Shown piece after piece: positions 8,794 to 16,389 of a stretch of 64,000 bases of DNA. Numbering within the stretch: the stretch's first letter is position 1; the number at the start of each line of letters is the position of its first letter. A program made the translations under genes and the position numbers. The notes under the pieces are model-generated. The model ran no database searches and was not told the origin of the DNA. It worked only from the letters and a program-made list of their open reading frames with translations. The stretch is from UBA11574 sp963752565 (GTDB lineage Bacteria; Desulfobacterota; Desulfobacteria; Desulfobacterales; UBA11574), in contig CAVVZC010000011.1 of assembly GCA_963752565.1 (NCBI GenBank), forward strand, positions 62,001 through 126,000, written 5' to 3'.

Positions 8794-8875
8794 AAACGGC
8801 CATGCCTACACATTGATTTAAATGTAACCCCTGCTTTTATGGCATCTTCCGAGATAAACACCCGGATTATAGAAA
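8794..8875. repeat. 81-bp direct repeat, copy 2
   Basis: Lies in the 390-bp gap upstream of mscL. It repeats the sequence at 5131-5211 in the same orientation (ACGGCCATGCCTACACATTG, GGCATCTTCCGAGATAAAC). It differs by a handful of transitions and one extra base. The rest of this gap shows no convincing gene. Confidence 0.8.
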
Positions 8876-9082
8876 ATGATTTTGAAGTAAAATAGAAGAC
8901 CCAATTGTTCTGAGATTATTTTTTTCATATTCACCCTACGATCGAGTCTGAGGCGTCCAATTGCTTCGTTATCAAGGTCTTTCAGTCCGCCAATGATCTG
9001 CGACGGACAGCTGTTCCCTTGAATGCTTTGTAAATGAACGCTTTAATCACGTGCAATATCCGGGTTAGAATAATAATATTTT

Positions 9083-9397
9083 TCAATGACCTCTATGCGT
9101 ATGATGTGTTGACAATATAGAACTCAAAAGGTCTTTTTTATCAAATATTGGCAAAATGTTGGGATTTGCTTTATATAGCTCAACCATCTTAGAATTAACT
9201 TTGTAGCAATCAGGACATTTAGCAACATACTTGTTCGTTGAATATTCAACAAAAGCGCCACCGATCAATCCAAATCCGTCTAATGTGGGAATTATATCAA
9301 TTATTACTTCGTCTCCGCAGTCGGAACACTTCCCTTTAAAGATGATTGTCGATTTTTCAGGAAATGCTTCAAATATTGTTCTAAATAATTCTTCCAT
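9083..9397 (-). CDS. Small zinc-ribbon protein, unknown function
   Basis: A 104-residue soluble protein with two cysteine pairs, CSDCG (residues ~24-28) and CPDCYK (near 58), spaced as in a zinc ribbon. They flank a glycine-rich beta region (PTLDGFGLIGGAFVEY). The C-terminus is His-rich (HHTHRGH). Its ATG overlaps the stop of the upstream gene (TAATG), so the two are translationally coupled. I do not recognise the family. Confidence 0.7.
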   Translation of the reverse strand: MEELFRTIFEAFPEKSTIIFKGKCSDCGDEVIIDIIPTLDGFGLIGGAFVEYSTNKYVAKCPDCYKVNSKMVELYKANPNILPIFDKKDLLSSILSTHHTHRGH

Positions 9398-9720
9398 TAG
9401 TGATTAACTCCCATAGTGCTGTTATTTTTTTCAATATAAGCTTCAACTTTATATGTTCCTTCGTATTCAAAATAATAAAGTATCAGCTCAAAAATATAGT
9501 TATCCACAATATTTTTTACCCACCCCAAACGTTCCAGCTTTTGGTTCAAAATGCCGGCGTTATAAAAACCCCCATTGCCGATGATGTTTAAAATATCTCT
9601 GATAAGCCTTTTGATTTCAATGGGCATCAGTCCTTTATTATAAAACCGCCGGCACAAAACAGGTAATATCCTTTTGTTAAGCGCTTTTAGAGAATCAGAT
9701 GCTCTTTTGTCCCACTCCAT
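9397..9720 (-). CDS. Small helical protein, unknown function
   Basis: A 107-residue basic, helical protein starting MEWDKRASDSLKALNKRI. The start at 9720 is preferred over 9738 because AAGGAGAAGG lies just ahead of it. No membrane segment or metal motif is visible. It is coupled to the downstream zinc-ribbon gene through a one-base TAATG overlap, which suggests a shared role. Family not recognised. Confidence 0.65.
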   Translation of the reverse strand: MEWDKRASDSLKALNKRILPVLCRRFYNKGLMPIEIKRLIRDILNIIGNGGFYNAGILNQKLERLGWVKNIVDNYIFELILYYFEYEGTYKVEAYIEKNNSTMGVNH

Positions 9721-9843
9721 TTCAGCCTTCTCCTTCATTAAGTCTGTGAAAAAAAGAAAAATATTTTGATCTTTTCTTGACGACGAATATTATCTAATTT
9801 TTATGTCTCGGATTTTCTGCCAGCGGCAAAGATTACAGAAATG

Positions 9844-10038
9844 TTAAAAAGCGCTTGAAACGAAAGATGAAGAGATATCGTAACCATACTCTTCAGTATA
9901 GTCTATCCCACATCCGTCATTCAATTTTTCAGTAGACGAAGCCATTCCCTGTATGGCTTTTAATATTTGACAATCTTTGACGCATTTCTCCTTCGGCAGA
10001 TTTTTCCTCGAACAACCTTTACATGGAGAACAGATCAT
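9844..10038 (-). CDS. Short cysteine-rich protein, unknown function
   Basis: A 64-residue protein beginning MICSPCKGCSRKNLPKEKC, with five further or overlapping cysteines (C..C..C, KC, DC, GC). The spacing could bind a metal or iron-sulfur cluster. The start at 10038 is supported by GAGAAGGAAA; an upstream ATG at 10065 lacks a site. No family recognised. It stands alone on the minus strand between repeat-poor gaps. Confidence 0.55.
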   Translation of the reverse strand: MICSPCKGCSRKNLPKEKCVKDCQILKAIQGMASSTEKLNDGCGIDYTEEYGYDISSSFVSSAF

Positions 10039-10145
10039 TTTCCTTCTCTCGTCTAAGAACTTCAAAGACCTTTATAGGGTTCATTTAAAAAGGTAAATCC
10101 ATACGGACAGGGAGCTGGTTTCCAGCATCCCGTGATAAAACCGGG

Positions 10146-10475
10146 TCAGATTCTTTTGCCCCTGACAGCATTTACGATCTCACTTCCTTCTGTATGTGAA
10201 ACCGTGTGGATTTGAATTTCTTGATTTTCGTTCAATAGGATATTTGATCCAAGTAACACACCGAACCTGTCAGATCTCATATGATGCTCCAGATCTTCAC
10301 GGGTTTCCCACTCCCCAACCAGGCAGAAAACACTCTCATCCTCGATGTCTTGAAAAACCTGATAGCTCCGGCATCCCTTTTCCTGCCGGATTGCCTCGGT
10401 CATTGATAGAAGTGTTTGCAAAACCTCTTTTCGCTTTTCCGGAAGCGCATTCATTCTTATTTTGACAATGATCAT
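10146..10475 (-). CDS. Antibiotic biosynthesis monooxygenase (ABM) domain protein
   Basis: A 109-residue single ABM-fold protein. MIIVKIRMNALPEKRKEVLQ is followed by EKGCRSYQVFQDIEDESVF, with CLVGEWETREDLEHHMRSDRF after it, the usual beta-alpha-beta arrangement with the HMxSDxF signature. Family members are cofactor-free quinol monooxygenases or heme/quinone-interacting proteins, and substrates cannot be predicted. In an anaerobe it may protect against quinone or oxygen stress, which is speculation. The ribosome-binding site is weak. Confidence 0.8.
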   Translation of the reverse strand: MIIVKIRMNALPEKRKEVLQTLLSMTEAIRQEKGCRSYQVFQDIEDESVFCLVGEWETREDLEHHMRSDRFGVLLGSNILLNENQEIQIHTVSHTEGSEIVNAVRGKRI

Positions 10476-10659
10476 GACAATAAACGTTCACCTTTCATAT
10501 AGGATTATATCCAAAAAATTCATATATTCATTTGATTGTATAATCAAGTTTCGTGCCAGGCAGAGTAAGTCTAAATATTTTTGGCTTATCCTATTAATTT
10601 ATAATAGAATAATTACATTAATGCGGATCGTTGCTGGAGAGATGAATCAGCGCAAAAAA

Positions 10660-10695
10660 TACGTCATATATGACGATATTGTCATATATGACGCA
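10660..10695. promoter_or_regulatory. Tandem palindromes, possible operator
   Basis: Two copies of the perfect 12-bp palindrome GTCATATATGAC (within 10662-10675 and at 10681-10692) are separated by the bases GATATT. The spacing puts both on nearly the same helical face. They lie between the sigma54 regulator 3' end and the ABM gene start, so they could be an operator for the ABM gene or mark a transcript end. The regulator is unknown. Confidence 0.45.
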
Positions 10696-10754
10696 TTTTG
10701 AGCATCTCTGTTTCAGCGCTGGCGGTTTTGGGGGAGGGGATAGGAATTGACGGG

Positions 10755-11147
10755 CTATGGCTTGTGAATGCCAAGTTTTCGCATGCGGGCGCGTAAAGTG
10801 CTGCGGTTGAGCCCAAGGATTTCTGAAGCCCCGTTTTTCCCGCTGACTTTCCAGCGGGTTTCCTCAAGCATCCGAACAATGTGGTCACGTTCAACCTTTT
10901 CCAGTGTTTTCGGGGTCGTAGTTAAATCCTTTTGAGGTTTATCCAGTTCATCCATCAGACGCAGTTTGGTTCCCGAAGAGTTGATCACCGCACGTTCGAG
11001 GACATTTTCAAGTTCTCTGACATTGCCGGGCCAGTGATAATTCTGCAGGGTATTTATAACGCTCTCCGGAATGATTATCAATGGACTTACCCAGTCTCTT
11101 TGAAATCTTTGTCGACAGTAAAATTCCACAAGCAAGCGGAAGGTCAT
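10755..11147 (-). CDS. Sigma54 regulator, C-terminal part (after frameshift)
   Basis: This frame carries the missing end of the PAS-sigma54 regulator encoded just upstream. It has the end of the AAA+ domain (PESVINTLQNYHWPGNVREL, the conserved WPGNVREL motif), a linker, and a Fis-type DNA-binding helix-turn-helix (ILGLNRSTLRARMRKLGI). The opening residues up to LIIIP overlap the N-terminal frame and are probably not real coding in this register. Together with 11008-12840 it would make one protein of about 695 residues. Confidence 0.7.
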   Translation of the reverse strand: MTFRLLVEFYCRQRFQRDWVSPLIIIPESVINTLQNYHWPGNVRELENVLERAVINSSGTKLRLMDELDKPQKDLTTTPKTLEKVERDHIVRMLEETRWKVSGKNGASEILGLNRSTLRARMRKLGIHKP

Positions 11148-12840
11148 CCATACGATTTCGAAGCGGCGGCACTGTAATCGGAAAAATATTTAACCGGTAC
11201 CAGAGATCTTCCCGGAACCGGCCATTGCGGACTTCCTCTTCCAGATTACGGTTGGTGGCGGCAATAATCCGAACATCGACTTTGATGGTTCGGGAGCTGC
11301 CCAACCGTTCGAACTCACCATCCTGAATCACCCTGAGAAGCTTGGTCTGAAGCTCAAGCGGAAGTTCTCCAATCTCATCTAAAAACAGGGTCGCGCCATC
11401 TGCCACCTCAAAACGACCCAACCGTCTGGCAAATGCACCGCTGAAAGCGCCCCTTTCATGGCCGAACAGTTCACTTTCGATTAGGTTTAAAGGCAGTGTG
11501 GCGCAATTTACTTTCACAAAAGCCCGATTTTTGCGAGGGCCGGAACCATGAATGGCCCGGGCGATCAACTCCTTGCCGGTTCCGGTCTCACCAAGAATGA
11601 TAACAGTCGTGTCTGTCGGGGCAATTTGCTCAACCTTATAGAGCGTGTATCTGAGTTCGTCACTGTTGCCGATAATATTCTCATAGTTGTATTCCAGTTT
11701 GATTTCTTCTTGAAGATACGCCTTTTCAGCTTCAAGACGGTTTTTTAACTCTTTTATTTCAATCAGGGCATCCCGAAGGTTTTGAACTGCCTCCATGCGC
11801 TCGGTGATGTCTTGAAGCGACCCGGCCATACGTGTGGCGTTTCCCTTGTCATCCCAGATCGCCTGGCCGCGTGCCAGAAACCACCGATATTCACCTGATT
11901 TCGTTTTCAGTCGGTATTCGATGTTATACGGAACGCGTTCTTTAAGATGGCTTTCCACAGCTGCCCAGACGGCATCGGCGTCCTCAGGATGCAGGCGGCT
12001 CCGGAAAGCATCAACCGTTTCGGGGAACTCCTCGGAAGCGTATCCCAGAATTTCTTTGAAACGATCCGAGTAAAAGACGGTGTTCGACAGGATATCCCAG
12101 TCCCAAATACCGTCGGTAGAGCCTGCGATGGCCACCGCGTATCGTTCTGCACTTTTACGGACCATTTTCTCCGCCCGCCTGCGCTCTTTAATTTCCCGTT
12201 TCAGTTCCTCGTTGGTTTCCGCCAATTCGGCAGTTCGCTCTTTAACCTGCCGGTCCAGCTCGTCGTAAGCTTTTCGCAGTGCCTCTTCTGCCAGCTTGCG
12301 TTCATTTATATCGGTGATCGTTGTTTGCGTTTGCGCGATGCCCCCTGTCGGGTTTTTCGCCACAATGCTTTCCAGTTGAGCATGGAATTGGGTGCGGTCT
12401 TTTCTTACCAATCTTAATTCGCAGACCTGTTTGGCGTTTGCTTCAAAAAGCGTTTTTCGATGAAAATAGAAAACGTCCTGATCATCCTTACATATGAATC
12501 GAGAAAACGGTTTTCCAATTAATGAACTTCTTTCAACCCCCAGCATGGAGGCACAGGAAAGGTTTGCCTCCTCGATGAGTCCCTTTTCACTCAGTGTAAA
12601 ATAGCCGACCGGCGCAAAGTCATACAGATGGGAATACCTGTCCCGGGAAGCCTCCAGTTCCAACTGAGCCTGACGCAACTCTTCGTTCTGTATCTCCAAC
12701 TCAATCTGGTGAATATGCAAATCCTCAACCAGTTTTTTCACATCTCCAGACGTTATTTCTTTAATGGTTTCGGGATTTTTATCTAAGAATTTTTCTGCCC
12801 GCTTTCGCAGTGATGACATTTTGTTTTTCATTCTTCCCAT
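11008..12840 (-). CDS. PAS-domain sigma54-dependent regulator, N-terminal part (frameshifted)
   Basis: An enhancer-binding protein in which PAS sensing controls a sigma54 activator. Order: N-terminal coiled coil (LHIHQIELEIQNEEL), PAS 1 (YDFAPVGYFTLSEKGLI), coiled coil with ERTAELAETN, PAS 2/PAC (GIWDWDILSNTVFYSDRFKE), then AAA+ with Walker A GETGTGKE and the sigma54 loop GAFSGA (usual form GAFTGA). After MDDLPL the frame loses homology and stops, while the continuing PESVINTLQ sequence lies in the next frame. Conserved pieces alternate between the two frames at 11075-11140 (KISKRLGKSID here, LLVEF in the other), so more than one small indel may be present. It is either a decaying gene or sequencing error. 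The neighbour is a CheB-CheR-PAS protein. Confidence 0.8.
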   Translation of the reverse strand: MGRMKNKMSSLRKRAEKFLDKNPETIKEITSGDVKKLVEDLHIHQIELEIQNEELRQAQLELEASRDRYSHLYDFAPVGYFTLSEKGLIEEANLSCASMLGVERSSLIGKPFSRFICKDDQDVFYFHRKTLFEANAKQVCELRLVRKDRTQFHAQLESIVAKNPTGGIAQTQTTITDINERKLAEEALRKAYDELDRQVKERTAELAETNEELKREIKERRRAEKMVRKSAERYAVAIAGSTDGIWDWDILSNTVFYSDRFKEILGYASEEFPETVDAFRSRLHPEDADAVWAAVESHLKERVPYNIEYRLKTKSGEYRWFLARGQAIWDDKGNATRMAGSLQDITERMEAVQNLRDALIEIKELKNRLEAEKAYLQEEIKLEYNYENIIGNSDELRYTLYKVEQIAPTDTTVIILGETGTGKELIARAIHGSGPRKNRAFVKVNCATLPLNLIESELFGHERGAFSGAFARRLGRFEVADGATLFLDEIGELPLELQTKLLRVIQDGEFERLGSSRTIKVDVRIIAATNRNLEEEVRNGRFREDLWYRLNIFPITVPPLRNRMDDLPLACGILLSTKISKRLGKSIDNHSGERYKYPAELSLARQCQRT

Positions 12841-12928
12841 CAATTCGGTTTTCAGTGTTGCCGTATTCTTTTGTCTGCTTGTTTCGTTTGGAGAATATAT
12901 CTTTACTCTTTATTGGCGCTTTCTTCAT

Positions 12929-15900
12929 TTACTTGTACTCGGCGATATTGCGTTCCGTAGTGGCTACGCCGATGGGTTTTCCATCGTCATCAACCAGCCT
13001 GGTCACCGTTAAGCGCACATTCAATCGTTTGCCGTCTTTGGCGATTCGCTGGGTTTCAAACGATTCCACGTCTTCTTTTTGCAATTTTTTAATAAAAGTC
13101 AATGCTTCTTTTCGTTTGTCTTCGGGAACGATATCGCTAATGTTCATTTTCAGGGCCTCGTCCTCGCTGTAGCCATACATCTTTTCAGCGCCCTTGTTCC
13201 AGTCCGTAATATTACCTTGAAAATCCTGCACAGTGATGGCGTCGCTGGAGTCCCTGACCACCGCGGCCAAGCGTCGATTCGCCTCGCTCTCTTGCAGAGC
13301 TATTTTCGTTTGCTTCATTATTGTTATATCCACAAAGGTAATAACAACACCATCGATCACATTCTCTATTGTCCGGTATGGCGCAATCCGCATAGCATAC
13401 CAATTGCCGTCTATGTCTTGCACTTCCGCCTCTTTGACAATCAAGTTGTCGAGCACTTTTTTTGAATCCTTTTCCAGATGGTCATATCTGATTTTTGATG
13501 TGATGTCGCTGATGGGCCGATCCAAATCTGTCTGAATCAAATTAAATATATCGGTCGCGGACGGGGTAAAACGCTTAATATTAAGGTCGGTGTTTAAAAA
13601 GATGGTCCCGATTTGAGTGCTGGCGAGCAGGTTGTTGATGTCATTGTTTGCCTGAGACAACTCATCCACCTTGTTTTGAAGTTCTGTGTTGACCGTTATC
13701 AGCTCTTCATTGGTGGATTGCAGCTCCTCTTTTGATGTTTCCACCTCTTCATTGGTGCTTTGCAGTTCCTCGTTAACCGATTGCAATTCTTCATTGGTCG
13801 ATTTGAGCTCTTCATTGGATGTTTCCATTTCTTCAATGGTTGTCTGAAGGTGCTCCTTTGTGGATTCCAGTTCCCGTTCAAGGCTCACAATGAAAGGGTC
13901 AGACTCATCTTTTGCCGCTTTTTCCCCTCTTTTCTTTGCAGGCTTTTCGGGAGGAGTTTTATCATCAAACATGACAAGCAGATAGACTGGCGTACCGGCG
14001 AATTCAGTGAGCGGCCTGACCGTCAGATCAATGGTTCGAAACTCACCATTATATTTTATTCGCAGGGAATTATATGTGGTTGTCCGTTTTTGACGGACAG
14101 CGTTTTGAAGGGCTGTGCTCAATTTGAAACGCAAACCTTCCCGCGCCATTGATAAAATATTAAACCTGGCTTTTCCAACCGGAGTCTCTAAGTACTTGTC
14201 TGTTTTACCCATAAAATGAATAATTTCATATTTTTCATTGACTAAAACCCCGGGCAGGGCAAAGTTTTCAAGGATTACTTTTTTAGCTACACGTTGGATG
14301 TCCATCTCCCCCGGCACCTTCTTTTCATCGTTGTCTCCCAATTTAAGCCTGTGGTAAAAAGGCATGTTGGCATAATCGACAGCCCTTTCGACAAAAACAT
14401 CTTTGCGCTGAAAGATTTTCCATTTTCTGTCAATGGGATGGAAAAGGTCGGTAAACTCGCCGATGCTCTCGGAAGTTCCTAAAAAGAGAATCCCATCATG
14501 ATTTAAGGTGTAATGGCACAAGGGCAAGACCTTTTTTTGCAGCTTACTATCCATATAAATGAGCAAATTACGGCAGCTCACAAGATCTATTTTAGAAAAA
14601 GGAGGGTCTTTAATAACACTCTGAACGGCAAAGACAATCATATCTCGGATCTGTTTCTTGACCTTATAAGCATTGTTTTCTTTTACAAAATATTGATTTA
14701 ATCTCTCCTGTGAGACATCTGCGGCAATACTGTCCGGATAAGTACCCAAACGGGCATAATCGATGGCTTGGGCGTCTATGTCACTGGCAAAAACCTGAAT
14801 ATTAAAATGCTGTTTTACCAACTCCATGGCTTCGGAAAATAAAATAGCCATGGAATAGGCCTCCTCACCGGTGGAACATCCCACACTCCAGATACGGATC
14901 AAAGAATCACGATCCTTGTTTTTTAACAACGCAGGGAGGACCTGTTCTTTTAAAACCTTAAAGGCTTCGGGATCTCTGAAAAAATTGGTCACCCCGATGA
15001 GCATGTCCTTAAAAAGAATATCAACCTCATGCGGAGTTTGCTTTAGGTATTTGACATAATCCGCTATTTTATTGACCTGGTGGATGGCCATGCGCCGCTC
15101 GATCCTGCGGCGAATGGTCGTCTGCTTGTAATGGGATAGATCGTGCCCGGTGGCTTCTCGAATCAGGGAAAATACTTTCTGGATATAATTTGTGAACAGG
15201 CCATCTGTGACGCTGATTCTCTTGGGCCGTCCGATATAGGGCGCTTTAACATATTTTACTAATTCTGCGGGGATTTTTTCCACAGGCAGAATAAAATCTA
15301 CAATCCCGGTGGAAATGGCGCTTCTGGGCATGCCGTCATACTTGGCCGAATCCGGGTCCTGAACCATGACAAGGCCGCCCCCCCCCTTGACCGCTTTTAA
15401 ACCCAGGGTACCGTCGGTGGCAGTGCCCGACAGGATAACGCAGATCGCTTTTTCACCCATTTCTTCAGCCATAGATCTAAAAAAGCTGTCAATGGGCAGA
15501 TTGATGCCACCGGTTTTTACAGGATCCATGAGCTGGAGAGCGCCGTTTATGATGATCACATCCTTGTTCGGTGGGTTTAGATACACATGGTCTGGTTTGA
15601 CCTTCATGCCGTCTTTTATTTCCAAGACCTTCATTTGGGTATCTTTTCCCAAAAGACTGGCCATAATACTTTTGTGCTTGGGGCTTAGATGCTGGATGAT
15701 GACAAATCCAATGCCGCTGTCATGCCGCATATGTGAAAAGAATGCTTCAAGCGCCTCCAGTCCACCAGCGGATGCACCCAGGCCGACGATGGGAAAATCG
15801 CTGGTCTCTTTTGGCTTGACCATGGTTTTCTTTGCATTGGCAGCGGCTTTGACCTGTTTAGCAGGGGCCTTCTTCACGGCAGCTTTCTTTTTTGTTGCAG

Positions 15901-15943
15901 GCTTTTTCTTTACAGAACGTGTAATTTCTTTCTTCTCAGCCAT
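12929..15943 (-). CDS. CheB-CheR fusion with PAS domains (chemotaxis-type signalling protein)
   Basis: A ~1004-residue cytoplasmic signalling protein. Residues 1-50 form a Lys/Ala/Pro-rich tail. A CheB methylesterase domain follows, with catalytic GASAGG, IIQHL and SGTATDG. The CheR methyltransferase comes next, with SAM motif GCSTGEEAYSMA and SCRNLLIYM. A long heptad coil of repeating STNEELQS units then leads to two PAS domains (IGTIFLNTDLNIKRF; ITVQDFQGNITDWNKGAEKMYGY). It ends in a PAC motif (TTERNIAEY) with no histidine-kinase domain, although many homologues continue into one. The start at 15943 is chosen for its GGAAGGA site. It lies 88 bp upstream of the sigma54 regulator on the same strand, a plausible signalling pair. 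Confidence 0.9.
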   Translation of the reverse strand: MAEKKEITRSVKKKPATKKKAAVKKAPAKQVKAAANAKKTMVKPKETSDFPIVGLGASAGGLEALEAFFSHMRHDSGIGFVIIQHLSPKHKSIMASLLGKDTQMKVLEIKDGMKVKPDHVYLNPPNKDVIIINGALQLMDPVKTGGINLPIDSFFRSMAEEMGEKAICVILSGTATDGTLGLKAVKGGGGLVMVQDPDSAKYDGMPRSAISTGIVDFILPVEKIPAELVKYVKAPYIGRPKRISVTDGLFTNYIQKVFSLIREATGHDLSHYKQTTIRRRIERRMAIHQVNKIADYVKYLKQTPHEVDILFKDMLIGVTNFFRDPEAFKVLKEQVLPALLKNKDRDSLIRIWSVGCSTGEEAYSMAILFSEAMELVKQHFNIQVFASDIDAQAIDYARLGTYPDSIAADVSQERLNQYFVKENNAYKVKKQIRDMIVFAVQSVIKDPPFSKIDLVSCRNLLIYMDSKLQKKVLPLCHYTLNHDGILFLGTSESIGEFTDLFHPIDRKWKIFQRKDVFVERAVDYANMPFYHRLKLGDNDEKKVPGEMDIQRVAKKVILENFALPGVLVNEKYEIIHFMGKTDKYLETPVGKARFNILSMAREGLRFKLSTALQNAVRQKRTTTYNSLRIKYNGEFRTIDLTVRPLTEFAGTPVYLLVMFDDKTPPEKPAKKRGEKAAKDESDPFIVSLERELESTKEHLQTTIEEMETSNEELKSTNEELQSVNEELQSTNEEVETSKEELQSTNEELITVNTELQNKVDELSQANNDINNLLASTQIGTIFLNTDLNIKRFTPSATDIFNLIQTDLDRPISDITSKIRYDHLEKDSKKVLDNLIVKEAEVQDIDGNWYAMRIAPYRTIENVIDGVVITFVDITIMKQTKIALQESEANRRLAAVVRDSSDAITVQDFQGNITDWNKGAEKMYGYSEDEALKMNISDIVPEDKRKEALTFIKKLQKEDVESFETQRIAKDGKRLNVRLTVTRLVDDDGKPIGVATTERNIAEYK

Positions 15944-16163
15944 TTTCAATCCTTCCTAAAACGGAAAAGCTCATACATTGGCATAGTTGAATACCATATA
16001 TGAGCCATTATCCGTCACATGTGGGCCGACTCCCTGAATTTTGGTTATATTTTAGTTGATTGGCCGTTATTCTATTTGGTTATACATTGATTTGAATTAT
16101 ACCTTAAACTTCTTCACAAAGATATAGAGCTTCTAATGAAGGGTCGCCGTCGAAATATACAGA

Positions 16164-16295
16164 TTAAATTTTATTAACACAGAGTAACAATAATCGCAAT
16201 TTTTTGAGGAGAAAGGACAGGTTGCCATTATAAAAGCCGATATGCGGGATGCTAACTCCGGCTTTCTCCATTAGAAAATTAGGATTGAGATCCAT
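16164..16295 (-). CDS. 43-residue ORF with strong ribosome-binding site, possibly a truncated gene
   Basis: In the 446-bp gap downstream of the aldehyde oxidoreductase, an ATG preceded by TTGGAGGAAGC opens a 43-codon frame beginning MDLNPNFLMEKAGVSIPHIG. The last 15 residues become low-complexity (LLLLCVNKI). The well-formed start and protein-like opening suggest a real gene that lost its 3' part. I do not recognise the family with certainty. The rest of the gap shows nothing. Confidence 0.4.
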   Translation of the reverse strand: MDLNPNFLMEKAGVSIPHIGFYNGNLSFLLKKLRLLLLCVNKI

Positions 16296-16389
16296 GCTTC
16301 CTCCAATTTATTGATTCAATTTTCTTTTGATGGCCCATTTGATTCTCCCAAACATCATTATCATCGTGTAACCTGGATCTTGCACAATG

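Noticed and set aside
15366..15959. 197-codon plus-strand frame
   Set aside because: Antisense to the CheB domain and its lysine-rich tail. Its hydrophobic look (FFTAAFFFVAGFFF) is the mirror of AAA/AAG codons.
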